Positions 1 to 8,818 of a stretch of 64,000 bases of DNA are shown piece after piece. Source of the DNA: CAZLIC01 sp964559535. Lineage in GTDB: Bacteria > Pseudomonadota > Alphaproteobacteria > Rhodobacterales > Rhodobacteraceae. The stretch covers positions 1-64,000 of the forward strand of contig CAZLIC010000008.1 of assembly GCA_964559535.1 (NCBI GenBank), given 5' to 3'. A program made the position numbers and the translations under genes. Under the pieces are notes generated by a model. That model ran no database searches. It was not told the origin of the DNA and was given only the letters and a program-made list of their open reading frames with translations. Each line of letters starts with the position of its first letter. Within the stretch, counting starts at the first letter, position 1.

Positions 1-588
1 TCGGCGTTGATCGCAACATCGATGGGCACCCTGGCAGCTGTCGGGCTTTGGCGATTGTCGTCGCGCTGGGGCGAGGTGGTGCGTGGCCTGTTGCTGCTGC
101 CACTGGTCATTCCGCCGATCATCGCGGCCATGGCCTTCTATCGGCTATACGTTCCCCTCGGTCTGATCGACACCTACCTTGGCCTGATCCTGGCCCATGC
201 CGTGCTTGCCGCGCCCCTGGTGCTGATCACTGTCTCGGCCTCGCTGGCCGCGTTTGACCGCAAGCTGGAACAGGCCTCGCGCAATCTGGGTGCCAGCAAT
301 GCCCAGACGCTGTGGCGCGTCATCATTCCGCAGGTCCGCCCCGGCATCCTGTCAGGCGCGGTATTCGCCTTCATCGCCTCCTGGGACGAAATCGTCGTCA
401 CGCTCTTCCTGTCGAAATTCTCGGTCTACACTTTGCCCCGCCGCATGTGGAACGGCATCCGCGAGAACACCGACCCCGCAGTTGCCGCCGCTGCCGTCGT
501 TCTGCTTGGCGTTACGTTTGCGGCCTTCGCAGTCTGGGTGCTGGCGCAGCGCCGCACCCGCAAGCCACAACAAGGCAACCCGACATGA
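1..588 (+). CDS. ABC transporter permease, PotC-like (5' end outside window)
   Basis: Inner-membrane permease of a polyamine/opine-type (PotC-like) ABC importer. The frame is open from base 1, so the N-terminus lies outside the window. The visible part carries hydrophobic segments and the EAA-type cytoplasmic loop (around NLGASNAQTLWRVIIPQVRPG) that contacts the ATPase. It is followed by the SWDEIVVTLFLS segment typical of PotC homologues. Its stop overlaps the next gene's start (ATGA), so it is translationally coupled to the acyl-CoA dehydrogenase. That coupling suggests the imported solute feeds the CoA-dependent enzymes downstream. The substrate cannot be read from the sequence. Family confidence is high; substrate is unknown. 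Confidence 0.9.
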   Translation, partial: SALIATSMGTLAAVGLWRLSSRWGEVVRGLLLLPLVIPPIIAAMAFYRLYVPLGLIDTYLGLILAHAVLAAPLVLITVSASLAAFDRKLEQASRNLGASNAQTLWRVIIPQVRPGILSGAVFAFIASWDEIVVTLFLSKFSVYTLPRRMWNGIRENTDPAVAAAAVVLLGVTFAAFAVWVLAQRRTRKPQQGNPT

Positions 589-1751
589 CCAACCACCACA
601 ACCTTGATGATGAAACCCGCATGGTGCTGGAGACCGTCCGCGGTTTCGTGAAGGACGAACTTCAGCCGCACGAAGAGCTTGTGGACCGGCAGGGGCATGT
701 CCCCGAGGAGATTGGCCGCGAGATCGAGCGCAAGTCCAAGGCGCTTGGACTGTTCGCGGCAAACCAGCCAGAAAGTGTTGGAGGTGGCGGTCTGTCGATG
801 AAGGCGATGAGCCTGGTTGAGCGTGAATACGGAAGGACCAGCCACGCGCTGCATTCCTGGATCGCCCGCCCGACCGAGCTTCTTCTGGCCTGTGAGGGGG
901 ACCAGCGCGCCGTCTATCTTTCGCCCTGCATCACCGGAGAAAAGCGCGAGCTTTTCGCGCTGACCGAGCCCGAGGCCGGGTCGGATGCCATGGGCATGAA
1001 GTCGAACGCCCGGCGCGACGGTGCGGACTGGATTCTGAACGGGTCCAAGCATTTCATTTCCGGCCCCTGCATGCCCGACTTTGCCATCGTCTTTGCCGCG
1101 ACAGGCGTAGACGAAACAAAGCGGGGACCGCGAAAGCGTGTGACCGCCTTCCTGGTTGATGTCGGACTGCCCGGTTTCGACATCCGCGAAGGCAACAGGT
1201 CGGTCAGCTATCGGGGCTACAAGACCTGGCAGCTTTCGTTCCGTGACGTCCGGCTTGGCCCCTGTCAGGTGCTCGGCGAGGAGGGCAGGGGGTTCGAGCT
1301 TGCCGGCCAGTGGCTGACGATGGGGCGGGTCTGGGTGGGAACCTCGTGCTGCGGCAAAGCCGAGCGGATCATCGAGCTGGCAACCGAGTGGGCCGCAAGC
1401 CGCCGCCAGTTCGGCCAGCCCATCGGCCAGTTCCAGGGGACCGGATTCAAGCTGGCCGACATGGCGCTTGGCCTGCGCGCGGGCGATCTGCTTGTCGCCG
1501 ATGCCGTGGAGCGGGCCGAGGCCGGCATCCTGACCGATGCCGATGTCTCGATGGTCAAGCTCTACTGCTCGGAAATGGTGAATCGCGTGGCGGATGACTG
1601 CGTGCAGATTTATGGCGGCATGGGCCTGATGGAAGAGCTACCGGTCCAGCGGCTTTGGCGCGATGCGCGGCTGGAACGGATTTGGGACGGCACCTCCGAG
1701 ATCCAGCGCCACATCATCAGCCGCGCCATCCTGAGACCCCTTGGCGCATGA
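585..1751 (+). CDS. Acyl-CoA dehydrogenase family protein
   Basis: A 388-residue flavoprotein of the acyl-CoA dehydrogenase superfamily, which makes an alpha,beta-double bond in an acyl-CoA and passes electrons to ETF. Visible features are the N-terminal helical domain, the middle beta-domain motif LTEPEAGSD, and the C-terminal signature with QIYGGMGL and the RDARLERIWDGTSEIQ segment. In MCAD/SCAD-type enzymes the last motif reads YEGT and its Glu is the catalytic base; here it is WDGT, so Asp replaces Glu. The start is fixed by the ATGA overlap with the permease, and the stop overlaps the start of the CoA ligase. The neighbours suggest oxidation of a small imported acid after CoA activation. 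Substrate is unknown. Confidence 0.93.
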   Translation: MTNHHNLDDETRMVLETVRGFVKDELQPHEELVDRQGHVPEEIGREIERKSKALGLFAANQPESVGGGGLSMKAMSLVEREYGRTSHALHSWIARPTELLLACEGDQRAVYLSPCITGEKRELFALTEPEAGSDAMGMKSNARRDGADWILNGSKHFISGPCMPDFAIVFAATGVDETKRGPRKRVTAFLVDVGLPGFDIREGNRSVSYRGYKTWQLSFRDVRLGPCQVLGEEGRGFELAGQWLTMGRVWVGTSCCGKAERIIELATEWAASRRQFGQPIGQFQGTGFKLADMALGLRAGDLLVADAVERAEAGILTDADVSMVKLYCSEMVNRVADDCVQIYGGMGLMEELPVQRLWRDARLERIWDGTSEIQRHIISRAILRPLGA

Positions 1752-3841
1752 CCCCGGCCCAGCGCGATAACCTGCGGCGGATGCTCTCGCCACGCCAGAT
1801 CGCCTTTGTCGGCGGGCGAGACTGCGTGACGGCGATCGGCGAGGCCGAAAGGCGCGGCTTCAGCGGTGCAATCTGGCCTGTCAATCCAGGCCGCACGGAG
1901 GTGCGGGGGTATCCTTGCCTTGCCAGCGTCGATGACCTGCCCGAGGCGCCGGATGCCGTCTTTCTTGCCGTCCCTGCCGCCGCCGCCATCGGGGTCGTGT
2001 CGGCGCTTGCCCGGCGGGGCGCGGGGGGGATCGTCTGCTACTCCGCCGGTTTCCGCGAATCCGGGGACGAGGGCGCGGCGCTGGAACGGGCGCTGGTCGA
2101 AGCCGCCGGTGACATGGCGCTGATCGGTCCCAATTGCTATGGCGCGATCAACTATCTGACGAACACGGCGCTTTGGCCCTTTGCGCATGGCGGCGGCTGC
2201 CCCGGGGGCTTTGGCGCTGCCATTGTCACACAGTCGGGGATGCTTTCGTCCGACATCACCATGTCGCAGCGCGGCCTGCCGCTGACCCACATGATCTCTT
2301 GCGGCAATCAGGCCTCCCTCAGCCTTGAGGATTTTCTCGATTTCCTGATCGACGAACCGGGCGTTCGCGCCATTGGCCTGCATATCGAGGGTCTGCGCAA
2401 TGTGGCCCGGTTCCACGAAACGGCCCTGCGCGCCATGGCCAAAGGGATTCCGGTGGTTGCGCTGAAGACAGGCTCTTCCCGCATCGGCGCCGCGCTGACG
2501 GTCAGCCACACCGGCTCGCTGTCCGGCTCGGACGCGCTTTACGACGCGCTTTTCGCGCGCTGTGGCGTGATCCGGGTGGAAACGCCGCCCGATCTGCTGG
2601 AAACGCTGAAGCTTCTGGTGGTATCCGGAGCGCCCAAGTCGAACCGGATTGCGGGCTTCACCTGTTCGGGCGGGGGCGCCACGATGCTGGCCGACCGGGC
2701 CGAAAGGATCGGGCTGGTCTTTCCGCCCGTGCCAGCCGAGACCCGCCCGGCGCTGGCGGCCTTGCTGCCGTCGATTGCGACCGTCTCGAACCCGCTTGAC
2801 TACACCACCCCGATCTGGGGCGATCCGGCGCGCACCGGGCCGGTCTTTGCCGCCGCCATGGACCAGACCGCCGCTGCGGCCGCAGTTCTGGTGCAGGACT
2901 ATCCGGCGCCGGGCCTGGACGAAAGCCAGGGCCACTACCGCGCCGACGCCGGGGCCTTCATCGATGCCGCGAAGGCGCGGGGCCTTCCGGCGGCCGTTCT
3001 GGCCACGCTGCACGAAAACTTGGACCCTGCCACCCGCAACTGGCTGATCGCGCAGGGGGCAGCGCCGCTTCTGGGCATCGCAGAGGGCCTGAGCGCGCTG
3101 AGGACCGCGATCTGGTGGGGGGAACGGCGGCGTGACATCGCCGCGGCGACGCCCGCGCCCCTGCAGCCGCCATCGCCCCGATCCGCGCTGACCGGATTGA
3201 CCGAGGCCGAAAGCAAAGCCCTTCTTGCCAACCACGGACTGCCGGTCCCTGCTTCGCGCCTGACCGATACGGCGGGCCTTGAACAGGCCGCGGCGACCCT
3301 GCGCTTTCCGCTGGCGCTCAAGATGATCGGCCCGCGGCTTGTCCACAAATCCGAGGCCGGCGCGGTGACCCTGGGGATTGCCGATGCTGCGGCGCTGCGG
3401 GCGGCCGCCATGCGCATGACAGCGGCGATTGCGGCGCATGACCCGCTTGCTGCAACGGATGCTTTCCTGGTCGAGGAAATGGTGCCCCGGCCGGTTGCCG
3501 AACTTCTGATCAGCCTGCGTCGCGATGCCGAGTTCGGACCGGCCCTTACCCTTGCTGCAGGAGGTGTCCTGGTCGAGGTCCTGGGGGACAGCGTGAACCT
3601 TCTGTTGCCATCCAGCGCAGAAGACATTTGCGGCGCCCTGGGTGCCTTGCGCGTTGCGCCCGTCCTGCACGGCTATCGCGGTGCGGCCAAAGCCGACATG
3701 CATCACCTGGTGGTCACGATCCTGCGCCTGCAGGAGATGTTCCTGTCCGACGCGTCACTGGCCGAGATCGAGATCAATCCGGCCTTTGTCGGGGCAACCG
3801 GCACGGTCATAGTCGATGCGCTGATCCATGTCCGTTCCTGA
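1748..3841 (+). CDS. ADP-forming acetate/acyl-CoA synthetase family protein
   Basis: A 697-residue single-chain acyl-CoA synthetase of the ADP-forming (NDP-forming) type, which activates a carboxylic acid to its CoA thioester through a phospho-histidine. Order of domains: N-terminal CoA-binding Rossmann domain (AFVGGRD near residue 20), succinyl-CoA-ligase-like domains with the phospho-His segment VSHTGSLSGSD (about residue 255), and a C-terminal ATP-grasp domain (LALKMIGPRLVHKSEAGAV; EIEINPAFV near the end). The start overlaps the dehydrogenase stop (ATGA). Together with the permease and dehydrogenase it forms an import-activate-oxidise set. The exact acid is not predictable. Confidence 0.92.
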   Translation: MTPAQRDNLRRMLSPRQIAFVGGRDCVTAIGEAERRGFSGAIWPVNPGRTEVRGYPCLASVDDLPEAPDAVFLAVPAAAAIGVVSALARRGAGGIVCYSAGFRESGDEGAALERALVEAAGDMALIGPNCYGAINYLTNTALWPFAHGGGCPGGFGAAIVTQSGMLSSDITMSQRGLPLTHMISCGNQASLSLEDFLDFLIDEPGVRAIGLHIEGLRNVARFHETALRAMAKGIPVVALKTGSSRIGAALTVSHTGSLSGSDALYDALFARCGVIRVETPPDLLETLKLLVVSGAPKSNRIAGFTCSGGGATMLADRAERIGLVFPPVPAETRPALAALLPSIATVSNPLDYTTPIWGDPARTGPVFAAAMDQTAAAAAVLVQDYPAPGLDESQGHYRADAGAFIDAAKARGLPAAVLATLHENLDPATRNWLIAQGAAPLLGIAEGLSALRTAIWWGERRRDIAAATPAPLQPPSPRSALTGLTEAESKALLANHGLPVPASRLTDTAGLEQAAATLRFPLALKMIGPRLVHKSEAGAVTLGIADAAALRAAAMRMTAAIAAHDPLAATDAFLVEEMVPRPVAELLISLRRDAEFGPALTLAAGGVLVEVLGDSVNLLLPSSAEDICGALGALRVAPVLHGYRGAAKADMHHLVVTILRLQEMFLSDASLAEIEINPAFVGATGTVIVDALIHVRS

Positions 3842-4958
3842 TAGCCATCCGAACCCCGACCTTTCCGTTGCCCCCGACCTGCGGCAGGGCTGGAACCGGC
3901 CCGAGAACCGCCGTCGCGGCTTTCACAACGCCCATCTGATCTTCCGGCGCAGCCTGTCCGTCCGCTCGCGCCGCGTCCTCAGCCTGAGCCATGCCTGCGA
4001 CCCCTCTCTCTCCCGCCTTTGCGACGACATCGGGTTGGCCCGGAACCCGGGCTTTTCGGCACTTGTGGTTGTGCAAGAGGGGAAAATCCTGTTGGCCCGC
4101 GCGGCTGACGATTTTGCCCTGGACCGCCCGCACTCGATCCAGTCCATCACCAAGATGCACATGCATCTGATCGCCGGGTTGCTGATCGAGCGCGGCCTTC
4201 TGGACCTTTCGGCCACTGCGGGCGAATATCTGCCGGGGCTCGGGTCGGGCTACCGTGACGCCCGCGTCCGCGCCCTTCTGGACATGGATGTCGCGAACGA
4301 CTTTTCCGAAGACTATTCGAACCCTGCCGCCGGCTGCTACCGCGAGGAAGAGGCCCTGGGCTGGCGTCTTCCTGCCGACAACCAGCCCGAGCTTGGCCTT
4401 CATGACTTTGCCTGCGGGATCACCGGGGGTGACCTTTCGAACCGGTCGGGTTATGTCGACTACAAGTCTGCCAACACCGATGTCCTGACCCTGATCGCTG
4501 CCCGGCTGATTGACTTGCCGGCCGCACTGACGGACATCTGCGATGCCGCAGGCTATGCCGGTGCACTGCACATCAGCCTCAGCCCCGAAGGCCTGCCCGC
4601 GTTTTCTGGCGGGGGGTGCCTTTCGGCGCTGGATCTTGCGCGGTTCGGGCTTTTGTTTGCGCGCGGCTTCCGGGGTGTCGGCCCCGGCACCTGCGGATCC
4701 GTCCGGTACCTTGACGCATGCCGCGGCGCCAAGGGGCCGCCGCTGTCGCGGAGCCGATCCTGGCAGCGCTACATCGGCCATCTGATGACCGACGGTTCAC
4801 GGATCGGCCACACGGGCTACGGCGGCCAATACCTGATGATCGACCCCGATCGCGGCCGCGTCGCCGTTTATCTTGCCGTTCTGGAGAACGACAGCGGCTA
4901 TGACGAGCCGTTCATGGCCGACCTTTCGCGGTCGCTGGAGGCGCTTGTCATCGCCTGA
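3828..4958 (+). CDS. Serine hydrolase, class C beta-lactamase fold
   Basis: A 376-residue protein of the beta-lactamase-related serine hydrolase family, which contains esterases, DD-peptidases and amide hydrolases. The nucleophile motif S-x-x-K is SITK (S106, K109). A Tyr-x-Asn-like element is seen in GYVDYKSANTD, and the KTG-box equivalent is HTGYGGQ near the C-terminus. The start codon lies 14 bases inside the previous gene, so it belongs to the same operon. The first 55 residues are Arg-rich and look unlike the fold, so the N-terminus is less certain, though no better in-frame start is obvious. It may hydrolyse an ester or amide precursor of the acid handled by its neighbours; this is inferred from position only. 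Confidence 0.85.
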   Translation: MSVPDSHPNPDLSVAPDLRQGWNRPENRRRGFHNAHLIFRRSLSVRSRRVLSLSHACDPSLSRLCDDIGLARNPGFSALVVVQEGKILLARAADDFALDRPHSIQSITKMHMHLIAGLLIERGLLDLSATAGEYLPGLGSGYRDARVRALLDMDVANDFSEDYSNPAAGCYREEEALGWRLPADNQPELGLHDFACGITGGDLSNRSGYVDYKSANTDVLTLIAARLIDLPAALTDICDAAGYAGALHISLSPEGLPAFSGGGCLSALDLARFGLLFARGFRGVGPGTCGSVRYLDACRGAKGPPLSRSRSWQRYIGHLMTDGSRIGHTGYGGQYLMIDPDRGRVAVYLAVLENDSGYDEPFMADLSRSLEALVIA

Positions 4959-4980
4959 AACCCGGACGTCCCCGGTTGCA

Positions 4981-5670
4981 TCATACCAGCAGCCAGCGGC
5001 GAAGGGCCGCCGTGGTTTCAACCGGGCGTTCCAGGGTGGGCAGGTGTGCCGCACCGTCGACAACCACCAGCCGCGACTGCGGCATCAATGCGTGCATCAG
5101 GTCATGCCGGTCGCGCGGGCATAACCGGTCTTCGGCCCCCATCAGCACCAGCGCGGGGCCCCTGAAGGCGGCAAGCGCGGCCTGCCGGTCCTCCCTGTCG
5201 CGAAGTGCGCGGGACTGGCGGGCAAAGACGTCCGGCCCAAGCGCCAGAGCCATCTCCATGCAGAGGTCCAGGACCGCTGTCTTGCCCGGCCCTTTGGCCA
5301 GATAGTTGGGTTTCATCTCGTCCCGCATCACCCGCACCAGACCGCCGTTCAGGGCGCGGGCGATCTGCGGTTCGCGCTTCGCCCTGACCTCGGGCAATTC
5401 GGCGCGGGGGTTGGTGTCCAGAAGCGCCAGCCGTTCCACCCTGTCGGGCGCCTGTGCCACAACCTCCATGGCAAGGATACCACCCATCGATAGGCCCGCC
5501 AGTGCAAAGACGGGCGGTGCCTTGCCAAGCAACTCGGCGGCAAGCCCGGCCATGTTGTCCGCCCCAGTCGGCAGCACATGGACGACCGGGCGAGGATGCA
5601 GGGCGGCCGGAATGCCGCCCCACATGCGCGCGTCGCACATCATGCCGGGGATCAGCACAAGGGGCGTCAT
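4981..5670 (-). CDS. Alpha/beta hydrolase
   Basis: A 229-residue alpha/beta-hydrolase-fold protein. The nucleophile elbow is GLSMGG (Ser61), and a late Asp and a C-terminal His (DGAAHLPTLERP) can complete the triad. It has no signal peptide, so it is cytoplasmic. It is the last gene of the long minus-strand operon and its start overlaps the stop of the MetE-like gene by ATGA. It probably hydrolyses an ester or lactone made in the pathway. The family is clear; the substrate is not. Confidence 0.9.
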   Translation of the reverse strand: MTPLVLIPGMMCDARMWGGIPAALHPRPVVHVLPTGADNMAGLAAELLGKAPPVFALAGLSMGGILAMEVVAQAPDRVERLALLDTNPRAELPEVRAKREPQIARALNGGLVRVMRDEMKPNYLAKGPGKTAVLDLCMEMALALGPDVFARQSRALRDREDRQAALAAFRGPALVLMGAEDRLCPRDRHDLMHALMPQSRLVVVDGAAHLPTLERPVETTAALRRWLLV

Positions 5671-6788
5671 CCGGCGCGCCGCGCTCCCTCCTTGAGGGTG
5701 GCAAGCTTGGCCCAGGCGATTTCGGGATCGACGGCGCCAAAGCCCGCGAAGGTGCCGAAGCCGCAGTCGCTGCCCGCGATCACCCTGTCCGGGCCGACGA
5801 TCTCGGTGAACCGCTCAAGCCGCTGCGCCACCAGATCGGGGTGTTCAACGAAGTTCGTGGTCGTGTCCACGGCGCCCGGCACAAGGATCTTGTCCGACGG
5901 AATCTCGCCCGCGCGGTCGCGGAACACCTTCCATTCATGGCCATGGCGCGGGTTGGCGGTTTCGAACAGCACATAGCGCGCCGGCACCGCCATCAAGAGC
6001 GGGAAGACCTGCGCCATGTCGATGTCGCAGCAATGCGGGCCCTCGTAGTTGCCCCAGCAGATGTGCAGGCGGATGTTGTCGCGCGGCAGTCCGTCCAGCG
6101 CGCGTTCCAACGCCTGCACATGGGTGGCGGCAACGCGCAGGAACTCCTGGTCGCTGAGATGGGTGAAAAGCATGTGGCGCGACAGCGCAAGGTCGGGGCA
6201 GTCAAGCTGCAGGTCAAGGCCCGCGTCCAGGATCGTGCGGTACTCTGCGCGCATCGCGTCGGCCAGCGCGTTCAGATAGGCCTGCCGGTCGGGGTAGTGC
6301 GCGTTCTGCAGGAACAGGCTGATCACACCGGGCGAAGCTGCATTCATGAACCCGCGCTTGACCCCATGGGCGGTCATCGCGGCTTTCAGATTGGCGATGT
6401 CCTTTTGAAGCTCGCCCTGCCCCTTGCTTTCCACCGGACCGGTACATTGCGGCCGGGAATACTTGGGCGTGCCGCCCTGTTTCGCCAGACGTTCCAGAAA
6501 TGTCGGGAACATCTTCAGGTCGGCGGGCGCGTTGCGCGGGCTGTCACCGGAAAAGCCGGTGTAGCGGTCTTTCACGTAGGTCGCATAGCTGATCTTGGAA
6601 CATTCGCCGTCCGAGACGATGTCGATGCCCGCCTCTTTCTGCCGTCGCACATTTTCCATGACCGCCGCCGCCATGCAGGCGTCGAAGGCGGCAGGGTCAT
6701 GGGCTTCGCCACGCTCGCGGGCGAACAGGAAATCCACCACCGCCTGGGGACGGGGCAGCGAGCCGACATGTGTGGCCAGAAGGGGCAT
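5667..6788 (-). CDS. Cobalamin-independent methionine synthase C-terminal-like protein
   Basis: A 373-residue protein of the MetE C-terminal TIM-barrel family (methionine synthase II and relatives such as epoxyalkane:CoM transferase). These proteins use a zinc ion to activate a thiol. Visible elements are the start HVGSLPRP, SDGE near residue 60, the zinc-ligand region with HICWGNYEGPHCCDID, and a late Cys in AGSDCGFGTFAG. It lacks the N-terminal half of a full MetE, so it is unlikely to be the housekeeping methionine synthase. It lies between the cupin and hydrolase genes and overlaps both. A role in methyl or thiol transfer within the catabolic pathway is an inference. Confidence 0.85.
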   Translation of the reverse strand: MPLLATHVGSLPRPQAVVDFLFARERGEAHDPAAFDACMAAAVMENVRRQKEAGIDIVSDGECSKISYATYVKDRYTGFSGDSPRNAPADLKMFPTFLERLAKQGGTPKYSRPQCTGPVESKGQGELQKDIANLKAAMTAHGVKRGFMNAASPGVISLFLQNAHYPDRQAYLNALADAMRAEYRTILDAGLDLQLDCPDLALSRHMLFTHLSDQEFLRVAATHVQALERALDGLPRDNIRLHICWGNYEGPHCCDIDMAQVFPLLMAVPARYVLFETANPRHGHEWKVFRDRAGEIPSDKILVPGAVDTTTNFVEHPDLVAQRLERFTEIVGPDRVIAGSDCGFGTFAGFGAVDPEIAWAKLATLKEGARRAG

Positions 6789-7756
6789 CAGAGCAGCCTT
6801 CCCGTAGCGCCGGCCGGATCGTTGGTGGCGATAATACGGTACAGCGAGGCCTCGCCCGTCATCGAGGGCGCGAGGCTGTGCGACAGGCCCGGCGGGATGG
6901 CCGCCGTATCGCCCGGGTTCAGCACGGTTGCGCCGCCGTCCCAGGCCAGCCGCCAGTGCCCGCGCATGGGTATCAGAACCTCGTGCTTGTCCAGAGCGTA
7001 GGGCGCCTCGGGGATCGAGTTCCGCGAAAGGAAGTCCACCTCAAAGCCCGGGCGGTCACGCAGCTTGCCATTGGCCCCGATGACCTTGGCAGGTTGGCGG
7101 TCGGACAGCGCCATCAGGTCCCAGTAGCGCGCGACGTGGTTCGGGATCACGTCCGCCGTTGTGGGTTCGGGGAAGGCCTTGAGCTCCTCATCGGTCAAGA
7201 GCGGCATTGGCGGCACGCCTTCGGGCAGGTTCTGGCCCTTCTTGGTGTCGTAGAGTTTGCCATTCTTGCCCAGCACCAGCCCGAAATCCTTGGCATCGGT
7301 GATGACCTGCGGCGCCCAGATCACGCCCCCCCCGGCATCGTCACCGCCAAGTATCGCCATGATCATCCCGTAGTCGGTGCCTACGTTCTCAAAGGCGCGG
7401 AATATGCCCGTGGGGATGTTGAAGATGTCGCCTTCCTCGGCGATGAACTCTCCGGCGGAGCCCCAGCGGCCCCAGAAGAACCGCCAGCGGCCTTTCAGCA
7501 CGAAGAAGACCTCTGCGGTGCGGTGGCTATGCAGGCTGTTGCGGCAGCCCGGGGGCTGGCCCGCCGCGCCGATGTTGAAGCCGGGGGTTTCGCGGATGTG
7601 GACGTGCTGGTCGGGGGATTCCGAGACGCCGCCGCCGATGATGGTGAAATTTTCCTTGCGGTCGCTGCCGGGCGTGTGGGCGTCGATGAAGGCGGTCTTG
7701 CAGGGCTTCAGGTCGCCATAGCGAACGATGCGGGCTTCCATTTCTTGCGGCGTCAT
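6788..7756 (-). CDS. Two-cupin-domain protein
   Basis: A 322-residue bicupin. The first cupin holds the metal-type segment RNSLHSHRTAEVFFVLKG (about residues 90-110). The second has KHEVLIPMRGHWRL and GDTAAIPPGLSHSL near the C-terminus. Some bicupins of this size are ring-cleaving dioxygenases and others are isomerases or sensors, and the sequence alone does not decide between them. Its stop touches the start of the MetE-like gene by one base. A 72-base gap separates it from the SnoaL-like gene upstream, which is the widest spacing in this part of the operon. Function is unassigned beyond the fold. Confidence 0.85.
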   Translation of the reverse strand: MTPQEMEARIVRYGDLKPCKTAFIDAHTPGSDRKENFTIIGGGVSESPDQHVHIRETPGFNIGAAGQPPGCRNSLHSHRTAEVFFVLKGRWRFFWGRWGSAGEFIAEEGDIFNIPTGIFRAFENVGTDYGMIMAILGGDDAGGGVIWAPQVITDAKDFGLVLGKNGKLYDTKKGQNLPEGVPPMPLLTDEELKAFPEPTTADVIPNHVARYWDLMALSDRQPAKVIGANGKLRDRPGFEVDFLSRNSIPEAPYALDKHEVLIPMRGHWRLAWDGGATVLNPGDTAAIPPGLSHSLAPSMTGEASLYRIIATNDPAGATGRLL

Positions 7757-7828
7757 CGGTCAGATCTCCTCTCTTCGCCGGCGCGGGTCTCGGCGGGCGG
7801 TGTCTCTCACTGGATCGGGCAGCGCGGG

Positions 7829-8818
7829 TCAGACCGCGCCGGTTGCAAGCAGGATTTGCCTCCAGATCGCGGTTTCGTCGAAAAGCGTGTACTCGCGGCG
7901 AAGGCCCCACCCCATGTTTCCAAACGGCCCGAACTCGGCGTGGGTGATGCCCAGGACATAGATGTCCGCGCCCGTCGGCGTGCCGAAACGGCCCCAGCCG
8001 GAATGCTTGCCATGAAGGCTCCACCGGACTGCCGCACGGGGCGGCATCAAAGGGTCCTCGCGGCCGATTACATGGTGGATGGTGAAGGTCGCATCGGGCA
8101 GGGCGGCGCGCAACGGCATCCAGAAGCGGTCGGCGTCCCCCGGCCCGTGGCCAGACATGCCGCCGGGATACGCCAGGTGCGCCGCACGGTCGTAACCTGC
8201 AGGAATGGCCGCCATGTCGGCGCCCATGATCCGGGTCAGCAGCTCGGCAAGCCTTGCGCCCCATTCATTGTCGTTGCCGCGACCCTTGTAGGGGCCGGGC
8301 ACGTCGGTCGCGGGCGTGAGCGGTTTCGCGCACCGGTCGGGCCCGCCTTCGCGGGCGATCTGGTCGCGGGTGAAATCCAGGGGGTCCCACCCCATCTGCC
8401 GCACGACAGCGCCCTGGTCGCGCACCAGCCATTCATCGTCGATGACGTTCGACTTCGCGGCACAATCGGCGATGATCCGGTAGACAAGCTTCTTGCCCGT
8501 GGCCTTGCCATATTGCCCGTCGCCCAAGTGCGTCGCGGTGGACAGGATGCGATGCGAGGACAGAAACCCGGTTTCGTCATCCCCCGACCAGATCACATCC
8601 TCGCCCAGAAGCGTGCGGTCAGGGAATTCAGCCAGCGTTGCCATCGTGGCACCGATCACCCCCTGATTGCCTATGGACACACCGGCCGGCATCCGCACCA
8701 CGATGTCGGGGTGATAATAGCGGTGCAGGGTTGCTATGCCGCGATCCTCCCAGATCTCCCTCGTGATTCCCAGGATATAGTCGGGGAAATCGCGGAACCT
8801 GGCGTCGAAACCCTTCAT
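7829..8818 (-). CDS. SnoaL/NTF2-like two-domain protein (copy 1)
   Basis: A 329-residue protein with two SnoaL-like (NTF2-fold) modules: one around residues 1-150 and one around 170-325. SnoaL-like domains are small cone-shaped barrels found in polyketide cyclases, ketosteroid isomerases and dehydratases. This copy diverges from the other three in the cluster and lacks their WYGP(A/G)GIG motif. The start at 8818 is fixed by an ATGA overlap with the LacI gene; an upstream in-frame start would sit inside that gene. It is one of four such genes tied to one importer. A catalytic role (isomerase, dehydratase or cyclase) is inferred from the fold only. Confidence 0.82.
   Translation of the reverse strand: MKGFDARFRDFPDYILGITREIWEDRGIATLHRYYHPDIVVRMPAGVSIGNQGVIGATMATLAEFPDRTLLGEDVIWSGDDETGFLSSHRILSTATHLGDGQYGKATGKKLVYRIIADCAAKSNVIDDEWLVRDQGAVVRQMGWDPLDFTRDQIAREGGPDRCAKPLTPATDVPGPYKGRGNDNEWGARLAELLTRIMGADMAAIPAGYDRAAHLAYPGGMSGHGPGDADRFWMPLRAALPDATFTIHHVIGREDPLMPPRAAVRWSLHGKHSGWGRFGTPTGADIYVLGITHAEFGPFGNMGWGLRREYTLFDETAIWRQILLATGAV

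Noticed and set aside
1610..3706. A long open frame on the minus strand opposite the acyl-CoA synthetase
   Set aside because: It is antisense to a clear gene, has low-complexity Arg/Gly-rich content and no motifs. Similar shadows occur at 6770-8872, 13864-15807 and 58154-60607. High GC content creates them.
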